The notes below the pieces were generated by a model. That model saw nothing but the letters and a program-made list of their open reading frames with translations. It was not told where the DNA came from and searched no databases. A stretch of DNA of 64,000 nucleotides, taken from NCBI GenBank assembly GCA_014529385.2, contig CM043969.1, positions 12,482,648 to 12,546,647 on the forward strand, given 5' to 3'. The position numbers were made by a program, and so were the translations under genes. This document shows positions 1 to 11,372 of the stretch, one piece after another (positions within the stretch are counted from its first letter, which is position 1; the number at the start of each line of letters is the position of its first letter). Source of the stretch: Adiantum capillus-veneris. Its lineage: Eukaryota; Streptophyta; Polypodiopsida; Polypodiales; Pteridaceae.

Positions 1-1
1 G

Positions 2-2671
2 CCTTTTGGTCTCACCAACGCTCCAGCCACCTTTCAACGATTCATGAACATGGTCTTCCAACCTTACTTTGGTAAGTCCATAAGGGTTTTCATAGATGAC
101 TTTTGTATTTACAGCTCCAAAAGTATGCATCTCGGCAAGATTGATGAAGGATTTACTCGTTTAGCTAAGCTGGGTGGACAACTAAACAAGGACAAATGTC
201 ACATTGGGGAAAGAAAGGTTACACTATTAGGGCATGTAGTGTCCATTGATGGAATCGAGGTAGATCCTGAAAAGATAGAAACATTGCTAAATCTACCTTC
301 CCCAACTTCCATCAAACAATTAATCTCTTTCTTGCAAAAGCTAAGATATTTGAGTAGATTCATACACTTACTCTCCCAAGTGATATTTCCTCTACAACAG
401 CTGACTTGTCAAGAGACGCTTGTTTGGAGTGAAGAAAGTGATGGGCATTTTAGAGAGATTAAAAAAATGTTAGGGTCACTCCCTGTAATCCTCAAACCTT
501 GTTGGGAAGAAACATTCTTTGTAAACCCTAGTGTGGGAGAAGAGGCCATTGGTGCTGCCCTCCTACAAAAAGATCCAAAAACATCCTTTATGAGGCCTGT
601 GTATTTTGCTAGCCGCCTCATGGAAAACACAGAGAAGGCCTACACCCTGATGGAACAGCTAGTGTTAGCTCTCATGTTTGCGGTAACCAAATTTCGGCCA
701 TACTTGCTGCCGAAGAGGTTTGTAATTATCACTATGGAGGATATGTTTCCCTATGCACTACAACATATGGAAATCTCTGACAAAATAGCAAAGTGGGTGG
801 TGCGACTTCAAGAGTTTGATTATACAATACAGGTTGAAAGAACAACTCGAGCATGCTTAGCCGACATTTTAACAAACAAGTGCTATGAAAAAGTTTTCCA
901 TTTGAAGAGAAAGGAACTTCCACCACCTCCAGCTCCACAGGCTTTGGTCAATGCTTATAGCCTCTACTTTGATGGAGCATACAAGAGAACCAAGGATAAG
1001 GCAGCTACAGGCATCGTGGTCTTATCTCCATTGGGAGAGAGGATCCATGGTGAAGGGATCACTCTAGAAGATGTCCACTCCAACAATGAAGCAGAATATC
1101 ATGCTCTAATTCATGGCCTTTGTTGGTGCCTCGATAATTCAATTAAGAGAGTAAACGCTTTTGGTGACTCCATGCTTTTGGTAAGGCAAATGCAAGGTAC
1201 ATGGGCTTGCAAAAATGCCCGTCTCTCTACTAAAATGAGAGAAGCAAAAGCTCTTATGAGGAGATTTAGGGAGGCACAAGTACATCATGTGCCAAGAGAC
1301 CAGAACAAGGATGCAGACCACCTAGCATCATCAAAGTTAAATGAGTCAATAGTGGGAGCAGTGGCCATCAAAATTCCACTTCAGCAAGGCAAGGAGGACT
1401 TGGAAGATATTATGCACATTCTGGAGCAAGGAAAGGCTCCTAAACACTTGAATGCAGGGGAAAGGCGATGGTTAGCTAGGAAGGCTACCAGGTATCGCAT
1501 AGTAAATGATGACTTGTATTGTCTTGGTAAGGATGGTGTGCTTAGGAGAGTGCCTTTGAAGAGTGAAATTGAAGAGATTTTAAAAGCTTGTCATGATGAT
1601 ATGTGCGGAGGACACTTTGCACACGACGTCACTAGTAGAAAGGTTCTACAAGCTGGGTTTACTTGGCCAAGTCTTCATCGTGATGTCAAATACTGGTGTC
1701 AAACATGTGATGAATGTCAGAAAGCAGGACCACGACGGCTCATAGCTGAACCTCAGAACCCAATAAAGGTATATGGGCCCTTTGAGAAGTGGGGAATTGA
1801 TGCCATAGGGCCTCTACCACGCACTCAGTCAGGTAAAGAGTACATCATCATGGGAGTAGACTACATGACTAGATGGGCTGAGGCTATGCCGACCAATAGA
1901 ATTACTGCTAAGGATGTGAGTCAGTTCATCTTTGACCACATCTGTTGCCGGTTTGGCACCCCTCTTGAAATACTATCTGATAGAGGACCAGGGTTTAGAG
2001 AAGACTTGGTAGGAGAACTCATGAAGAAGCTAAATATTCAGCATCAACACTCTACTCCTTACTACCCTCAGTGCAATGGTTTGGTGGAAAAGGTAAATGG
2101 AATCATTTGCAAAATTCTCACCAAACAGGTACATGCCAGGCGCCAAGATTGGGACAAACACCTGAATGGAGCTCTATGGGCCTATAGAACCTCCTTCAAA
2201 ACCACATTAGGGTACACACCCTTTCATTTGGTTTATGGAAAGGAGGCGCTTTTGCCCATTGAAGTGAAGTTAACAAGTCTTCGAATATTGGGTAGTCAGG
2301 TAGGCTCTCAAAAGGAGAAAGTACATCAAAGGATCATGGATCTAGAGAGGCTGCAATTGGATCGTGAAGAAGCCATCAACCACTATTCTCAAGAAGCAGA
2401 GAAGCGCAGAGAAAAGTTCAACAAAAAGCTAGCATCCAAAGACATCAAAAAGGGATCTCTGGTTCTTCGATATGACAATCGCTTCGACACTCGTAAGGAT
2501 GGAAAGTTTCTTTTCCGATGGGAAGGCCCGTTCTTGGTCACCAAAAAGTTCAAAAATGGCTCTTACAGACTTCAAGACATTGATGGTAAAGTGCACAAGA
2601 CCAGGACAAATGGATGGCGTCTAAAGCCTTATCACATCAGGATAAGGTCAGCTCAAGATCAAAGAAAGTAG
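2..2671 (+). CDS. Tat-type pol: RT end, RNase H, aRNase H, integrase (partial)
   Basis: The frame is already open at the window edge, where it reads PFGLTNAPATFQRF, a conserved RT motif, so residue numbers here count from the ATG at 44 only for convenience. The RT catalytic box is FIDDF near residue 16. The gypsy RNase H lies at about 150-285 (GAALLQ, then YFASRLMENTEKAYT). A second RNase H lies at about 305-435 (YSLYFDGAYKR, NNEAEYHAL, FGDSMLLV, HVPRDQNKDADHLA). Integrase follows with its HHCC zinc site at about 520-565 (GGHFAHDVT, CQTCDECQK), the core (WGIDAIGPLP, LSDRGPGF, NGLVEKVNG) at about 580-745, and a basic C-terminal region. The protein would act in the cytoplasmic particle and in nuclear integration. 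No chromodomain is visible. Confidence 0.9.
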   Translation, partial: PFGLTNAPATFQRFMNMVFQPYFGKSIRVFIDDFCIYSSKSMHLGKIDEGFTRLAKLGGQLNKDKCHIGERKVTLLGHVVSIDGIEVDPEKIETLLNLPSPTSIKQLISFLQKLRYLSRFIHLLSQVIFPLQQLTCQETLVWSEESDGHFREIKKMLGSLPVILKPCWEETFFVNPSVGEEAIGAALLQKDPKTSFMRPVYFASRLMENTEKAYTLMEQLVLALMFAVTKFRPYLLPKRFVIITMEDMFPYALQHMEISDKIAKWVVRLQEFDYTIQVERTTRACLADILTNKCYEKVFHLKRKELPPPPAPQALVNAYSLYFDGAYKRTKDKAATGIVVLSPLGERIHGEGITLEDVHSNNEAEYHALIHGLCWCLDNSIKRVNAFGDSMLLVRQMQGTWACKNARLSTKMREAKALMRRFREAQVHHVPRDQNKDADHLASSKLNESIVGAVAIKIPLQQGKEDLEDIMHILEQGKAPKHLNAGERRWLARKATRYRIVNDDLYCLGKDGVLRRVPLKSEIEEILKACHDDMCGGHFAHDVTSRKVLQAGFTWPSLHRDVKYWCQTCDECQKAGPRRLIAEPQNPIKVYGPFEKWGIDAIGPLPRTQSGKEYIIMGVDYMTRWAEAMPTNRITAKDVSQFIFDHICCRFGTPLEILSDRGPGFREDLVGELMKKLNIQHQHSTPYYPQCNGLVEKVNGIICKILTKQVHARRQDWDKHLNGALWAYRTSFKTTLGYTPFHLVYGKEALLPIEVKLTSLRILGSQVGSQKEKVHQRIMDLERLQLDREEAINHYSQEAEKRREKFNKKLASKDIKKGSLVLRYDNRFDTRKDGKFLFRWEGPFLVTKKFKNGSYRLQDIDGKVHKTRTNGWRLKPYHIRIRSAQDQRK

Positions 2672-2697
2672 GCTAGAGGCATAAATACCCCTAGCCA

Positions 2698-2709
2698 GGT
2701 TTGGGGGGG
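2698..2709 (+). other. Polypurine tract of the Tat-type element
   Basis: A GGTTTGGGGGGG run lies 27 bases after the pol frame ends, at the place where plus-strand priming occurs in LTR elements. The LTR should begin just after it, but no matching 5' LTR is in the window to fix the border. Confidence 0.55.
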
Positions 2710-3683
2710 CTATGATCCGAGCCTATCACATTTTTTTTTTAATCATATTTTGTTGGTTTTCCTTGCTTCTAGAGGTTTACAATAAAAGAAAGAGTGAGAA
2801 CAACCTCTTGGAAATTTTTTTAAAAAAAATGATTTGATAGGAATTTTTTCTTGACTAGTTCACCGGAGGTGAAAGGTAGAGGGAGAACCTAGTGGTAAAG
2901 GGAAGGGAAAATATGTAAATATGAAAAGAAAAGATATGATGTGGTTGTGGAGCCATGCACCCATGATTCAAGGGTCATGAGTGGATCATATCATCATGGC
3001 TTTGGAGCCATATGATGATTCAAACAAATGGGACCCAAGTGGAAGACTTGGTAAAGGAAGGAACCAGACACATGATTTTGCTGAATTTTTAAAAAATACT
3101 TCCACTCCGATCCAAGAAAAGTTGTCTTCATCAAAGTTGTAGCTGATGAGCTGGAGATTCTGGCCATATTTTTTTATAATTTTTGCATCTACGGTCTAGG
3201 AGATATGGCCAAAATGGCGGATGCCAGTTTTTTCAACTCTGGTGGAGATCACCCCCTCTACCTTTACACACACACACACCCTTCCTTTTCCACATTGAGA
3301 CCTTCTCTAAAAATCAGCCATTAGTCTTCTCACCCTCCTCTCCTTCCTCCTCTCTCTCAAGCTCAAAAACCCATCAAAATTCCTCTTCTAATCACCTCTC
3401 AAGTCATTCTTAATCTTGTTGTAATTCATAAGTTCTCATTCAACCCCTTTCTATTATTACTAGATATGTATTGATTTTATGTAGATTCTTTACATTTTAA
3501 AATAAGGAAGCTCTTGGACTCAAGCTATGGAGGAAGGAGTGAAGACAACACAAGTGATGATGGAGCTAATTGGTCAACAAATCACTTGGAAGGAGCTTCT
3601 TCATTGGTTGAATGTCCCTAATCAAGCTTCATTTGTACAAATTACACTTGGATCTTAACCTCACTCCTAATCACTCTCTTTCC

Positions 3684-3692
3684 TATATAAAG
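3684..3692 (+). promoter_or_regulatory. LTR TATA box
   Basis: TATATAAAG sits inside the LTR region, and the sequence downstream turns CT-rich, which is typical of a plant LTR promoter. Transcription would run rightward. Confidence 0.5.
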
Positions 3693-4007
3693 AGGCCTTC
3701 CCCTTTGTAATTTCAAGCTTCCCTCAGCCCCATTGAGTCTTTGTATCACTCACCATAAGCCCATAAGCTCATTCATTCACTCTATTTTTGCACATTCTAG
3801 AGTGCAAATTGTTTCATGCTAGTAACCTCTCCTCCTCTTACTTATGTTAATTAAGAGAAATCTTTTATATGTGTGTGAGAGTGCTTGATGTGATCTTGGC
3901 TAATCGTTGAGTGGTTGTTTGGTAATCTACATGACTATTTGTGTTGGGAGTGTTTTGAAGTCATCCATTCCTTGTACACACACTAAGGTTAATGCTTCAT
4001 TCATAGT

Positions 4008-4010
<3 letters not shown>

Positions 4011-4081
<71 letters not shown>
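4011..4081. repeat. (CT)n microsatellite
   Basis: About 70 bases of uninterrupted CT dinucleotides lie in the LTR region of the Tat-type element. Short open frames read through it are artefacts of the repeat. Confidence 0.95.
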
Positions 4082-4083
<2 letters not shown>

Positions 4084-4317
4084 TGTAGCGGTCCTAGCCC
4101 ACGCTTCCAAGACTAGGTGGTTCCCTTATCTCATTTCCCTTGTGGCGCAATGGAGTTTGTTTTGGTGTAGAGGCCGCCATTCCAAATTTCCTTCATCACT
4201 GTGTTTTCTTCTTCCTCAGCATCTTCAGAATCACTGTCTTCTCTTCTCTTAAACATTTTGATCCTTTGTGGTTTTAGCTCTTAATGCTCTTCCTTCAACG
4301 TGGTTAATTAGGTCCTC

Positions 4318-6333
4318 TCATGCAAGAACCAAGTATCTCATCTTCCAGAGTCCTAAAGGCATTGTGACTAGATCCACAACCCATTTATAGTGCATGGCTA
4401 GTGGATATGTAGGGTGCAATCCATCACGATGTCGGACATTTGAATACATTTGACAAGTTACACAGGACTCTACAAATTGAGATACATCTGTATACATACC
4501 CTTCCACCAGTATTTTTCTTTCAACATGGAGAAGGTTGCTCAGACACCCCTATGTCCAGCCCATAGACTCTCATGAAACTCTTGCATGAGATTTACTTGA
4601 GTCTCTTTTCTACATATAACCCGTTGTGGTGTAGCACCCTTTTGTTTAGGATGCTTCCATAAGTAACTATCCTTCAAAAAGTACCCATATACTTTCCTGT
4701 GTATCCTCCTGAATTCTTGTTCAGACCAATCATCCTATTTTGCTAGAGTACTCAAATAGCTTCCAATAAGAAGTTAATCACCTTCATAAAGCTCTTTCAA
4801 GAACAATTCAAGTGGATTAGTCATGCACACATTGTTACCTTTGACATGAAAGATAGAATAAAACTTTGTGCCTACATCATCTCCATCGTCAATCATCTGT
4901 GACTCATCTTCATACTTTGCCCTTGATAGCATATCTGCCATTGCATTGTCTTTACCTTCAATATGCTTAAACTCGGGATTTAAGGACTTAATGTAGGTAA
5001 TCAACCGCAACATAGCAATGTCTGGCGTTGAGCAACTTGTAATCATCCCAAGAAGTGGTAGACAATCTGTTTCTACAACCACACATGCACCAATTAGGTA
5101 CTCTTTCCCATTTTTCAAGGCTGTAACCATACCCCATAACTCTCTCTTTATTTGCGGATAGTTTCTTTGGCGAGCACTTAGTACCTTTGCTCCAAATCTC
5201 ACCACATACTTGTGTCCTTCTTCGTCATCTTGCCCTATTGCCCATCCAATTCCTGTAGGACTTGTGTCTACTGTCACAATTACTGGCCTTTGGCACTCAT
5301 AGTCTACCTTTCTCAAAGTTGGTGCTGACTAGAGCAACTCCTTTAGCTTTTTCATGGCTTTTACATGTGCTTCTATCCATTTAAACTTTTGATTCTTTCT
5401 AAGCAATTGATAAAGAGGATCAACTACAAGTGCATAATGTGGAATCCAAATAACATAAAAGACACATTCTCCCAAAAACCTTCTAACGTCAGTGATGCTA
5501 GTGTATGTTTCTTTCATTCTGTGGATAGCATCTACCTTTGTTGGACAAGGTTTCCTACCATATGGCCTGGACATGTGACCTACAATGAGCACTTCATTGA
5601 CACCAAACATAGATTTTTTTCCTGACAAAGTAAGATTCACTTCCTTCAACCTAGATAGAATTATATCACAATCATTTATGTGATTTACCACAAACCAGCG
5701 ACATCCCCTGAGATCCAAAGCTTCATCTTTGTCACTTTCTTCATATCCTTTGATAGGAAAATCATCAATGAAAGACATTGTGATTTGAGGATTAAAGTCA
5801 CGTAAGACCTTATTCATCCCATTCATCATATGTGCAACCGAGTTGGTTGCTCCCTGTCGTTGCAAGGTACACATCCTTACCAAACCCAAAGGCGTCCTCA
5901 TGGTTGTCAAGTCTCTGCTTTCTATTGCAAGAAATTGATCATACCCTAAGTAGAGACCCCCCATTGAATAGATTACCCTCCCTGCAAACGCCTCGGCAAA
6001 CTCATCCACAATCGGTTCTGTACCTACATTTCTAATTGTCACTTTGTTCACTGGTTGCATATCTTGGATGAAGCGTATAGCTCCATTCTTCTTTGGAACT
6101 ATGAACCACCTATTTGAGTATGGAGCACAAGAAGGCTCCAAAATTCCCATTTTGATATTCTCATTCAATAGCTCTACTAACTTAGGCAAATGAGCCTTTG
6201 GAATTGGAATAGGTCGCAGATTCCAAGGCACATGAGGTATTGTAAAAATTACCATAGGAGCCACAATAGAAGGATCAACACATCCTATCTCATGTGGCTC
6301 AAATGCAAAAGCCTTACCATGCTTTGAAAGCAT
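4318..6333 (-). pseudogene. RT, RNase H and integrase zinc region, copy 1
   Basis: RT is recognisable from the fingers (VPKKNGAIRFIQDMQPVN) through the catalytic FIDDF region. RNase H follows (VTVDTSPTGIGWAIGQ, VETDCLPLLGMI, NAMADMLSRA). A stretch with an integrase zinc-site pattern comes last (ESCVTCQMYSN). The family assignment rests on RT and RNase H. This is a fossil coding region and not expected to give a working product. Confidence 0.8.
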
Positions 6334-6439
6334 TTCTTTGAAGCACTTTGTCTCCTCCTATGTTAGAAACTCCTCGCAACCAATCTGCAACTCTTGAAAA
6401 GACTCCTTTGTGAAGGTATGCCCAATATTTATAGAATTC

Positions 6440-9304
6440 CTTAAACTTGGTTTTGCAAAGAAGCGTGCTCAATCTTTTCCCTGTTGTTGGGTGGTAAGGG
6501 TGAAGCTATTGTTTTCACCTTCTTTGCGATACTCTTGTATTTAGTTTCAACAAGGACTTCTGGGCCAACTGTTTGGTTCTCTTTAAAGGCTTCTGTGACT
6601 TGATACATTTCCATAGAGAATACTTCCACAACTTCATTTTCAAGATGAAAACTAGACTCCATTATAGCATCAAGCTCACCCATAGTATCTACAAAAGAAA
6701 CTTGTTCACATAAACCCAAAAAAAAATTAGTAGGCTCTAGAAACCCACTCTTTTTCATGCCCATTTGTACATTATGTACATATTGCCTCTCACATCTCTT
6801 CAAATGTTCAAGTTTTGTAAAACATACTAATCCATTCCTTGTTACCAAGGAGCTCATTAAGAAAGTTTCACCTCTTTTTGGATCAAGCGAGGCCCTTTTT
6901 CTTTCTGTACCATTGCAATCTTGCTTTACAATGGTACTTGGCCAAAACCCATCATTTCCCTATGATCATGAAACTCTTTGCTCACTGTTGGTAGAGGATG
7001 CTCTTTGAGGTTGTCACAATTTCTTTCATGGTTTACACAAACTGTGAGAAATTGAACAACACGTTTGCCATATTTTATTCATATCCTGGCATAAGCTAAA
7101 CCATCATCCATTACCTTTGTTTCCATTCCAACTCCCACAATGTAGGGTTATCCAAGGATAAGATGATATGAAGATGTGTCTTGTATAAAGAAGTTTTTCT
7201 CAGCCTTTACATCACCTATTCTCACCTTTACACTTGGACATGTTGCATACAATTCACTTGATGAATTGTTTGCCACTCTGACATCCAACCATGTTCTGTG
7301 TCCATTGGCCATTTACATTTGTTATAAAGACTTTTTGACATTATATTTATTTCAGAAACATGGTCAATTAAGGCAACAATTGGTTCTTCAAGATCACCTA
7401 CCTTGATCAATGTCTTTGTAGTAGCCCGTGCCCAATGGATTCTAGAATAGTGGCTCCTAGGAATACTTTGAGATTCTTCCCCATTATCAGCAAATTTCAC
7501 TTGCCTTACATTCCAAGAAGATTGGTAGCATCCCACCATAGCTTCATCACCTTCTTTAGCATGCACCTGTACTCCTTGTGTCTTCATAGTATTGCCTTCA
7601 GCTTGTGGGTGAATAGACTCTCCAAGTGTTTTCTTCTTTCTCTTGATGATGTCAATAATTTCTTCATGAAATTCATGCTTGGAAATGCCAAGCACCTCAC
7701 CCAAAGTAAACTCAACCTTGCTATTACAAATCCTCTCCTCTAGAACTTTCTTTAAGTTTGTAGCAAACTCAATGTCAGATTGTAGTTTGTAAGCTGGTCC
7801 TTTTGGCTTACCTTTTGTTGGCTCCTTTTTCTTTCCTATTGTAGATTCCTCCATGGTCACTTTTGGTGAAGGTGCCTCTTGTGTTGGTGGTGCTTGCAAA
7901 GGTACTACATATTCCTCCCTCCACTTCTTGTAGATCTTTTTGAAGGCCCTTCATCACCATTTTCAATCCTACGCTTGTCTTCTACAATGGCTTCATGACT
8001 TTGGTAGTTTATAATGTAAGCATGGACAAACATTGAATCCACTGGATCACTCCACCCTATTTCTAGACGTATGCAATCACCTGCTTTATGTAGAATCTCT
8101 TTTGTAAGATTTCCATTTTTAGCTAATTGCATGACATTTGGACAAAGCCGACCATGATGGTCACTCACCTCTTCATGACTAAGATGCTCAATTTTAACTC
8201 CATAAGTAGATGCCTCAACTGAAGAGGTGGCATGGTTAGTTGCCATATCTTCAACTAAGGTTTGCATTCCCCCCTTCTCAAAGTTAGTTCTCAAGGGTAG
8301 ACCTGTCTCTCTTAAGTGGATTTTACCATCCTTAAAAAGACAATATCTTTTGTCAAAGCATCACTAAAACTATCACAATCCCTTCTTACATGGTCTGTAC
8401 TATCACACCAAGTACATCTATTAACAAAACCTTATTTGGGTTGTTGTCTTTGCCTATGAAGTGGCCCTGATGGTTGGCCTTTTTCTTTGAATTTTTCAAG
8501 CTTGACCTTCAAGTCACGCATTCCCTTCACAAGCTCGTCTACTAGCAGAGACTCATCAAACTTAGGATCTATAAAAGTAGGTTTTACAATTTTGTCAGAA
8601 GTTGAGGTGGAAGGACTTGTAGTGTTTACCACCATCTTGTCCATTCTTCTTTGTCGTTTAGCAAGCAGCAGTGAGACAACACCATCAACTTCATTCAAGT
8701 TGGTCTTTAGTCCTTACTCAGCATCTTTTTCTTCAAGAAGAATCTCCAAATTTTCTTGAAACTCTTTACTTGCAGCTTGTAAGAAAAGTTCTGTCTTCTC
8801 TGCATCTAGTGTGGCCCTTTCTGTCCTGGTGAGTTGTGCATAGCGCCGCTCAAATTCCCTAAGTAGCTCTGTTATTGACAGTCCTTGCTTTGACTTGACT
8901 ACCCATTCTAAGAATGTCCTTTTGGTCACTCTCTCAGAGTCCTCCATGAAATATTCCTCCTTTAAAGCTACTTTGAGTTCTTCCCAGTTTCTCCCATGTC
9001 CATCTTTAATTGCCCTAAAACGTTCCCTAATTTTTGGAGCAACAACTAGCTCAAAGCTTTAAATCATCTCACCTTCTGACACGCGATGTAGCTCCATCTC
9101 CTTCACAAACTCGCGTAAGTACTTGGTGACATCTTTGCCATTGAACTGATCAATTCTATTGACAACCACTTGTATAGCCTTCGTTGTTGAAATCTCCCTT
9201 CTTTTAGTGGCATGTTGTTGTTGCATGAACATTGCAAATGCTTGAAACATTTGCATTGTTGTTGGGTCAAAATACATACCCTGTTGCTCAACATGATCAC
9301 CCAT
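6440..9304 (-). pseudogene. Gag and protease-like region, copy 1
   Basis: The gag-like start at 9304 reads MGDHVEQQGMYFDPTTMQMF and then NRIDQFNGKDVTKYLREF, which resembles a retrotransposon capsid domain. Further downstream a protease-like motif is seen (ALIDHVSEINIMS, about 7300-7400), followed by the sequence leading into RT (VETKYKSIAKKVK), which is shared with the copy at 48480-51780. The region is broken in several places. Function beyond gag and retropepsin homology cannot be read from it. Confidence 0.65.
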
Positions 9305-9333
9305 GGTTACCCAAAAACTCTTACCCTAGCAGA

Positions 9334-9351
9334 TTCACGTCGGGTTCACCA
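9334..9351 (-). other. Primer binding site
   Basis: On the minus strand the sequence is TGGTGAACCCGACGTGAA. It starts with TGG and lies 6 bases inside the LTR end, as a tRNA-primed site should. I did not identify the tRNA with confidence. Confidence 0.6.
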
Positions 9352-9357
9352 AAAATA

Positions 9358-11372
9358 TGTCGAGAAATTTGTGGTCTTGACTGGTAAGCACCGAGATTTT
9401 GGCTCTGTGAGAGTTTATGAGAGAACCCAAAAAAACTATATGAAGGAGTTAAACCATAGATGCCATGAAGTCTAGGGTTTGGAAGGAAGTGCAATTAAAG
9501 AAGCCCCACTCTTTCTCTCTTGCACTCACATACACAAAGAAAGAACACAAAAGAGAACATCAAAACAACACAAAGATGAAAACATCAAGGCTATGTTCAT
9601 ATCATATCATGGGTAATATGAAAGGGTTGATAGATGAGTTAATGGCATTCAATCTTTGCTGACCAAACATGCTACAAATTGTTCTTTGGAATTGTAGTTT
9701 TGTGCTTACCATAATATATATGTTTTGTTTAGTGATTGGGATTAATTGTGTGTGAAAATCCTCTTGGTTCATAGCAAGATAGCTACACTTACGTCAAAAG
9801 AGAAGTTATAGTCTATAAGAGGTAGTATGATGGGATCCGGTGAAAGAAGTATTTCATTGATCCTTTCAGGGCTAAAGAGAAACACTATACGTTGTTGAAA
9901 GTGTATTTTACGGTTAATCCATACGTTAATTCTAATAGATTGCACAGAGTGGAAGAGATAGAAATTCTCATCATGTGGATTATTCATCTAGGTAACTCTA
10001 GTATGTGCAAAATATAAATATGAGAGAAGAGAAGAGAAGAAAATTTCCCTCCCAAGTCCTTTTCTTGCCCGTAGGCAATAAGGATACTGTGGGGAGAGAT
10101 GTACCTGTAGCAAGGAGAACCTAAAATTTGTAGAGAGAATGAATTTCTAAGAATGAGAGAGATAGGTTTGGTTAGAGAGGGAGATGATATTAGAGATATA
10201 TGTTGGATTAGAGGTGGAAAAGAAAACAACAAGAAATCAACAAAATATCAAAGTAGAACACATCTTACTTGACAAACCCTTCGGGACTTATTCACCATTT
10301 TTGATGGAGAGAGAAGAAGAGGAAAGACTTCAAGCCTTGATTGATGCACCGAGTTCAAGTCCTTGTTGAATTAGAGCTTATCTTCCAAGGATACCTTACA
10401 AGAATGGCTAGTCTTCCTTTAGGAGTAAGTGTAGGCTTATGCTTATGTTTATGGCTAAGTACAATTAGGCATTACTACTGTCACTACCTCATGAATTCCT
10501 CTCATCAATAGTTTGAATGCTTCAATGGTTTTCAAGGAATAAGAGGTCCCTTTTATAGGGGAAGGGAACCCCCAAGGGTTTACACAAGAAGAGGAGCTAG
10601 TGTGAACGGAAACTGGAAAAGTTTGAAATGAGTTGTCCCTGCATGATGTGGGTAGACTGGGGTCTAGTGTTTTGATCATATCTCCTCAACCGCGGATCCA
10701 AATAAAGAAAAAAAATAGGAGAAAAAAATTCAGCTCATTAGCTATGACTCCCTTTCTATATACTTTTTCCAATTTGGATTGGAAACTTGTGTAAAAAATT
10801 CATCAAAATAGGGTACAGTTTTGGCAGCAAAAGTCTTCTTGTGGTCCCTTTAGCATAGACTCTAATTTGATTCCAATGGACACCTCATGCAATATGAAAT
10901 CGTGACATTTCTACTTGACAAAGTTTTGTAATCATACTTGCAATAATGCATTAAAATAGGTGTATCTTTGAAAATCATGACACCTAGTGTCCCACTAGGA
11001 TATGATTCCTTCCTACTAGCTATTAAAAAGAAATATATGAAAAATACATAGAATATTTATATATATTGTAAGTTACCCTAGATATAGGATCTAGCTAGGG
11101 TGTGAGATGATAATGAGATAGTAGAAATAAAGAATCAATGTTGTTTGCCCCAAGTTAAAGAGCCGGAGCTATTGACGCTTTTTCCATAGTACTTTTTGAT
11201 GATAAAGTAAGAATATGTTACCCTTGAGATAAATAATAAGATGAGATAGAAAGTTTATTATTATACTTAGATATGCATATGTAAATTATAGAAAATATAA
11301 TTATGTATCTAAAAGGTTGCAAGATAGATCTTGTAGCATACGTTCCGACTATGTACGTGTCACAACACGACA
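9358..11372 (-). mobile_element. 5' LTR of fungal-like gypsy copy 1
   Basis: On the minus strand the LTR would begin TGTCGTGTTGTGACACG and end TTCTCGACA, giving TG...CA ends and about 2.0 kb. The inner end is fixed by the adjacent primer site. The outer end is inferred from the TG dinucleotide at the point where integrase sequence of another element resumes. It is AT-rich and noncoding, with a TATA box. Its sister LTR was not found, so age cannot be judged. Confidence 0.6.
10550..10557 (-). promoter_or_regulatory. LTR TATA box
   Basis: The minus strand reads CCCTATAAAAGGGACC, a clear TATA element in the middle of the LTR, so transcription would run leftward into the element. Confidence 0.55.

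Larger units (their letters stand above)
1..4150 (+). mobile_element. Ty3/gypsy element, Tat lineage, 3' part
   Basis: The visible parts in order are the end of reverse transcriptase, the gypsy RNase H, a second RNase H of archaeal type, integrase, a polypurine tract near 2698-2709, and a 3' LTR region that runs from about 2711 to about 4150. The RT-RNaseH-aRNaseH-integrase order is the known mark of the Tat lineage (Ogre/Retand type). The 5' half lies outside the window. The pol part shown looks open with no break seen. The LTR has a TATA box and a long CT microsatellite. The right border is approximate: gypsy sequence on the opposite strand begins by about 4190. Confidence 0.85.
2711..4150 (+). 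mobile_element. 3' LTR region of the Tat-type element
   Basis: This noncoding stretch follows the polypurine tract and contains a TATATAAAG box and downstream CT-rich sequence, as expected for U3, R and U5. No gene is seen in it. Parts near 3130-3240 share wording with the LTR at 9358-11372 (a 'gctgatgagct' block and an 'aggagatatg' block), which suggests distant LTR relationship. Both borders are approximate. Confidence 0.5.
4190..11372 (-). mobile_element. Decayed Ty3/gypsy element of fungal-like type (copy 1)
   Basis: It reads leftward. Parts: 5' LTR 9358-11372, primer site 9334-9351, gag and protease-like region about 6440-9304, RT about 5330-6333, RNase H about 4774-5316, and integrase zinc region about 4318-4527. 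The RT has the unusual box FIDDFPIKGYEES, and the RNase H reads RFGAKVL with RNYPQIKRELWG and VVETDCLPLLGMI, like the copy at 48480-51780. These motifs resemble Ty3-type polyproteins I associate with basidiomycete fungi and early land plants more than the common angiosperm lineages. The element is badly broken, with ten or more breaks. No 3' LTR was recognised at the left end. Confidence 0.8.

Noticed and set aside
3907-4116. Open frame with a long Ser-Leu repeat
   Set aside because: It is the reading of the CT microsatellite in an LTR.
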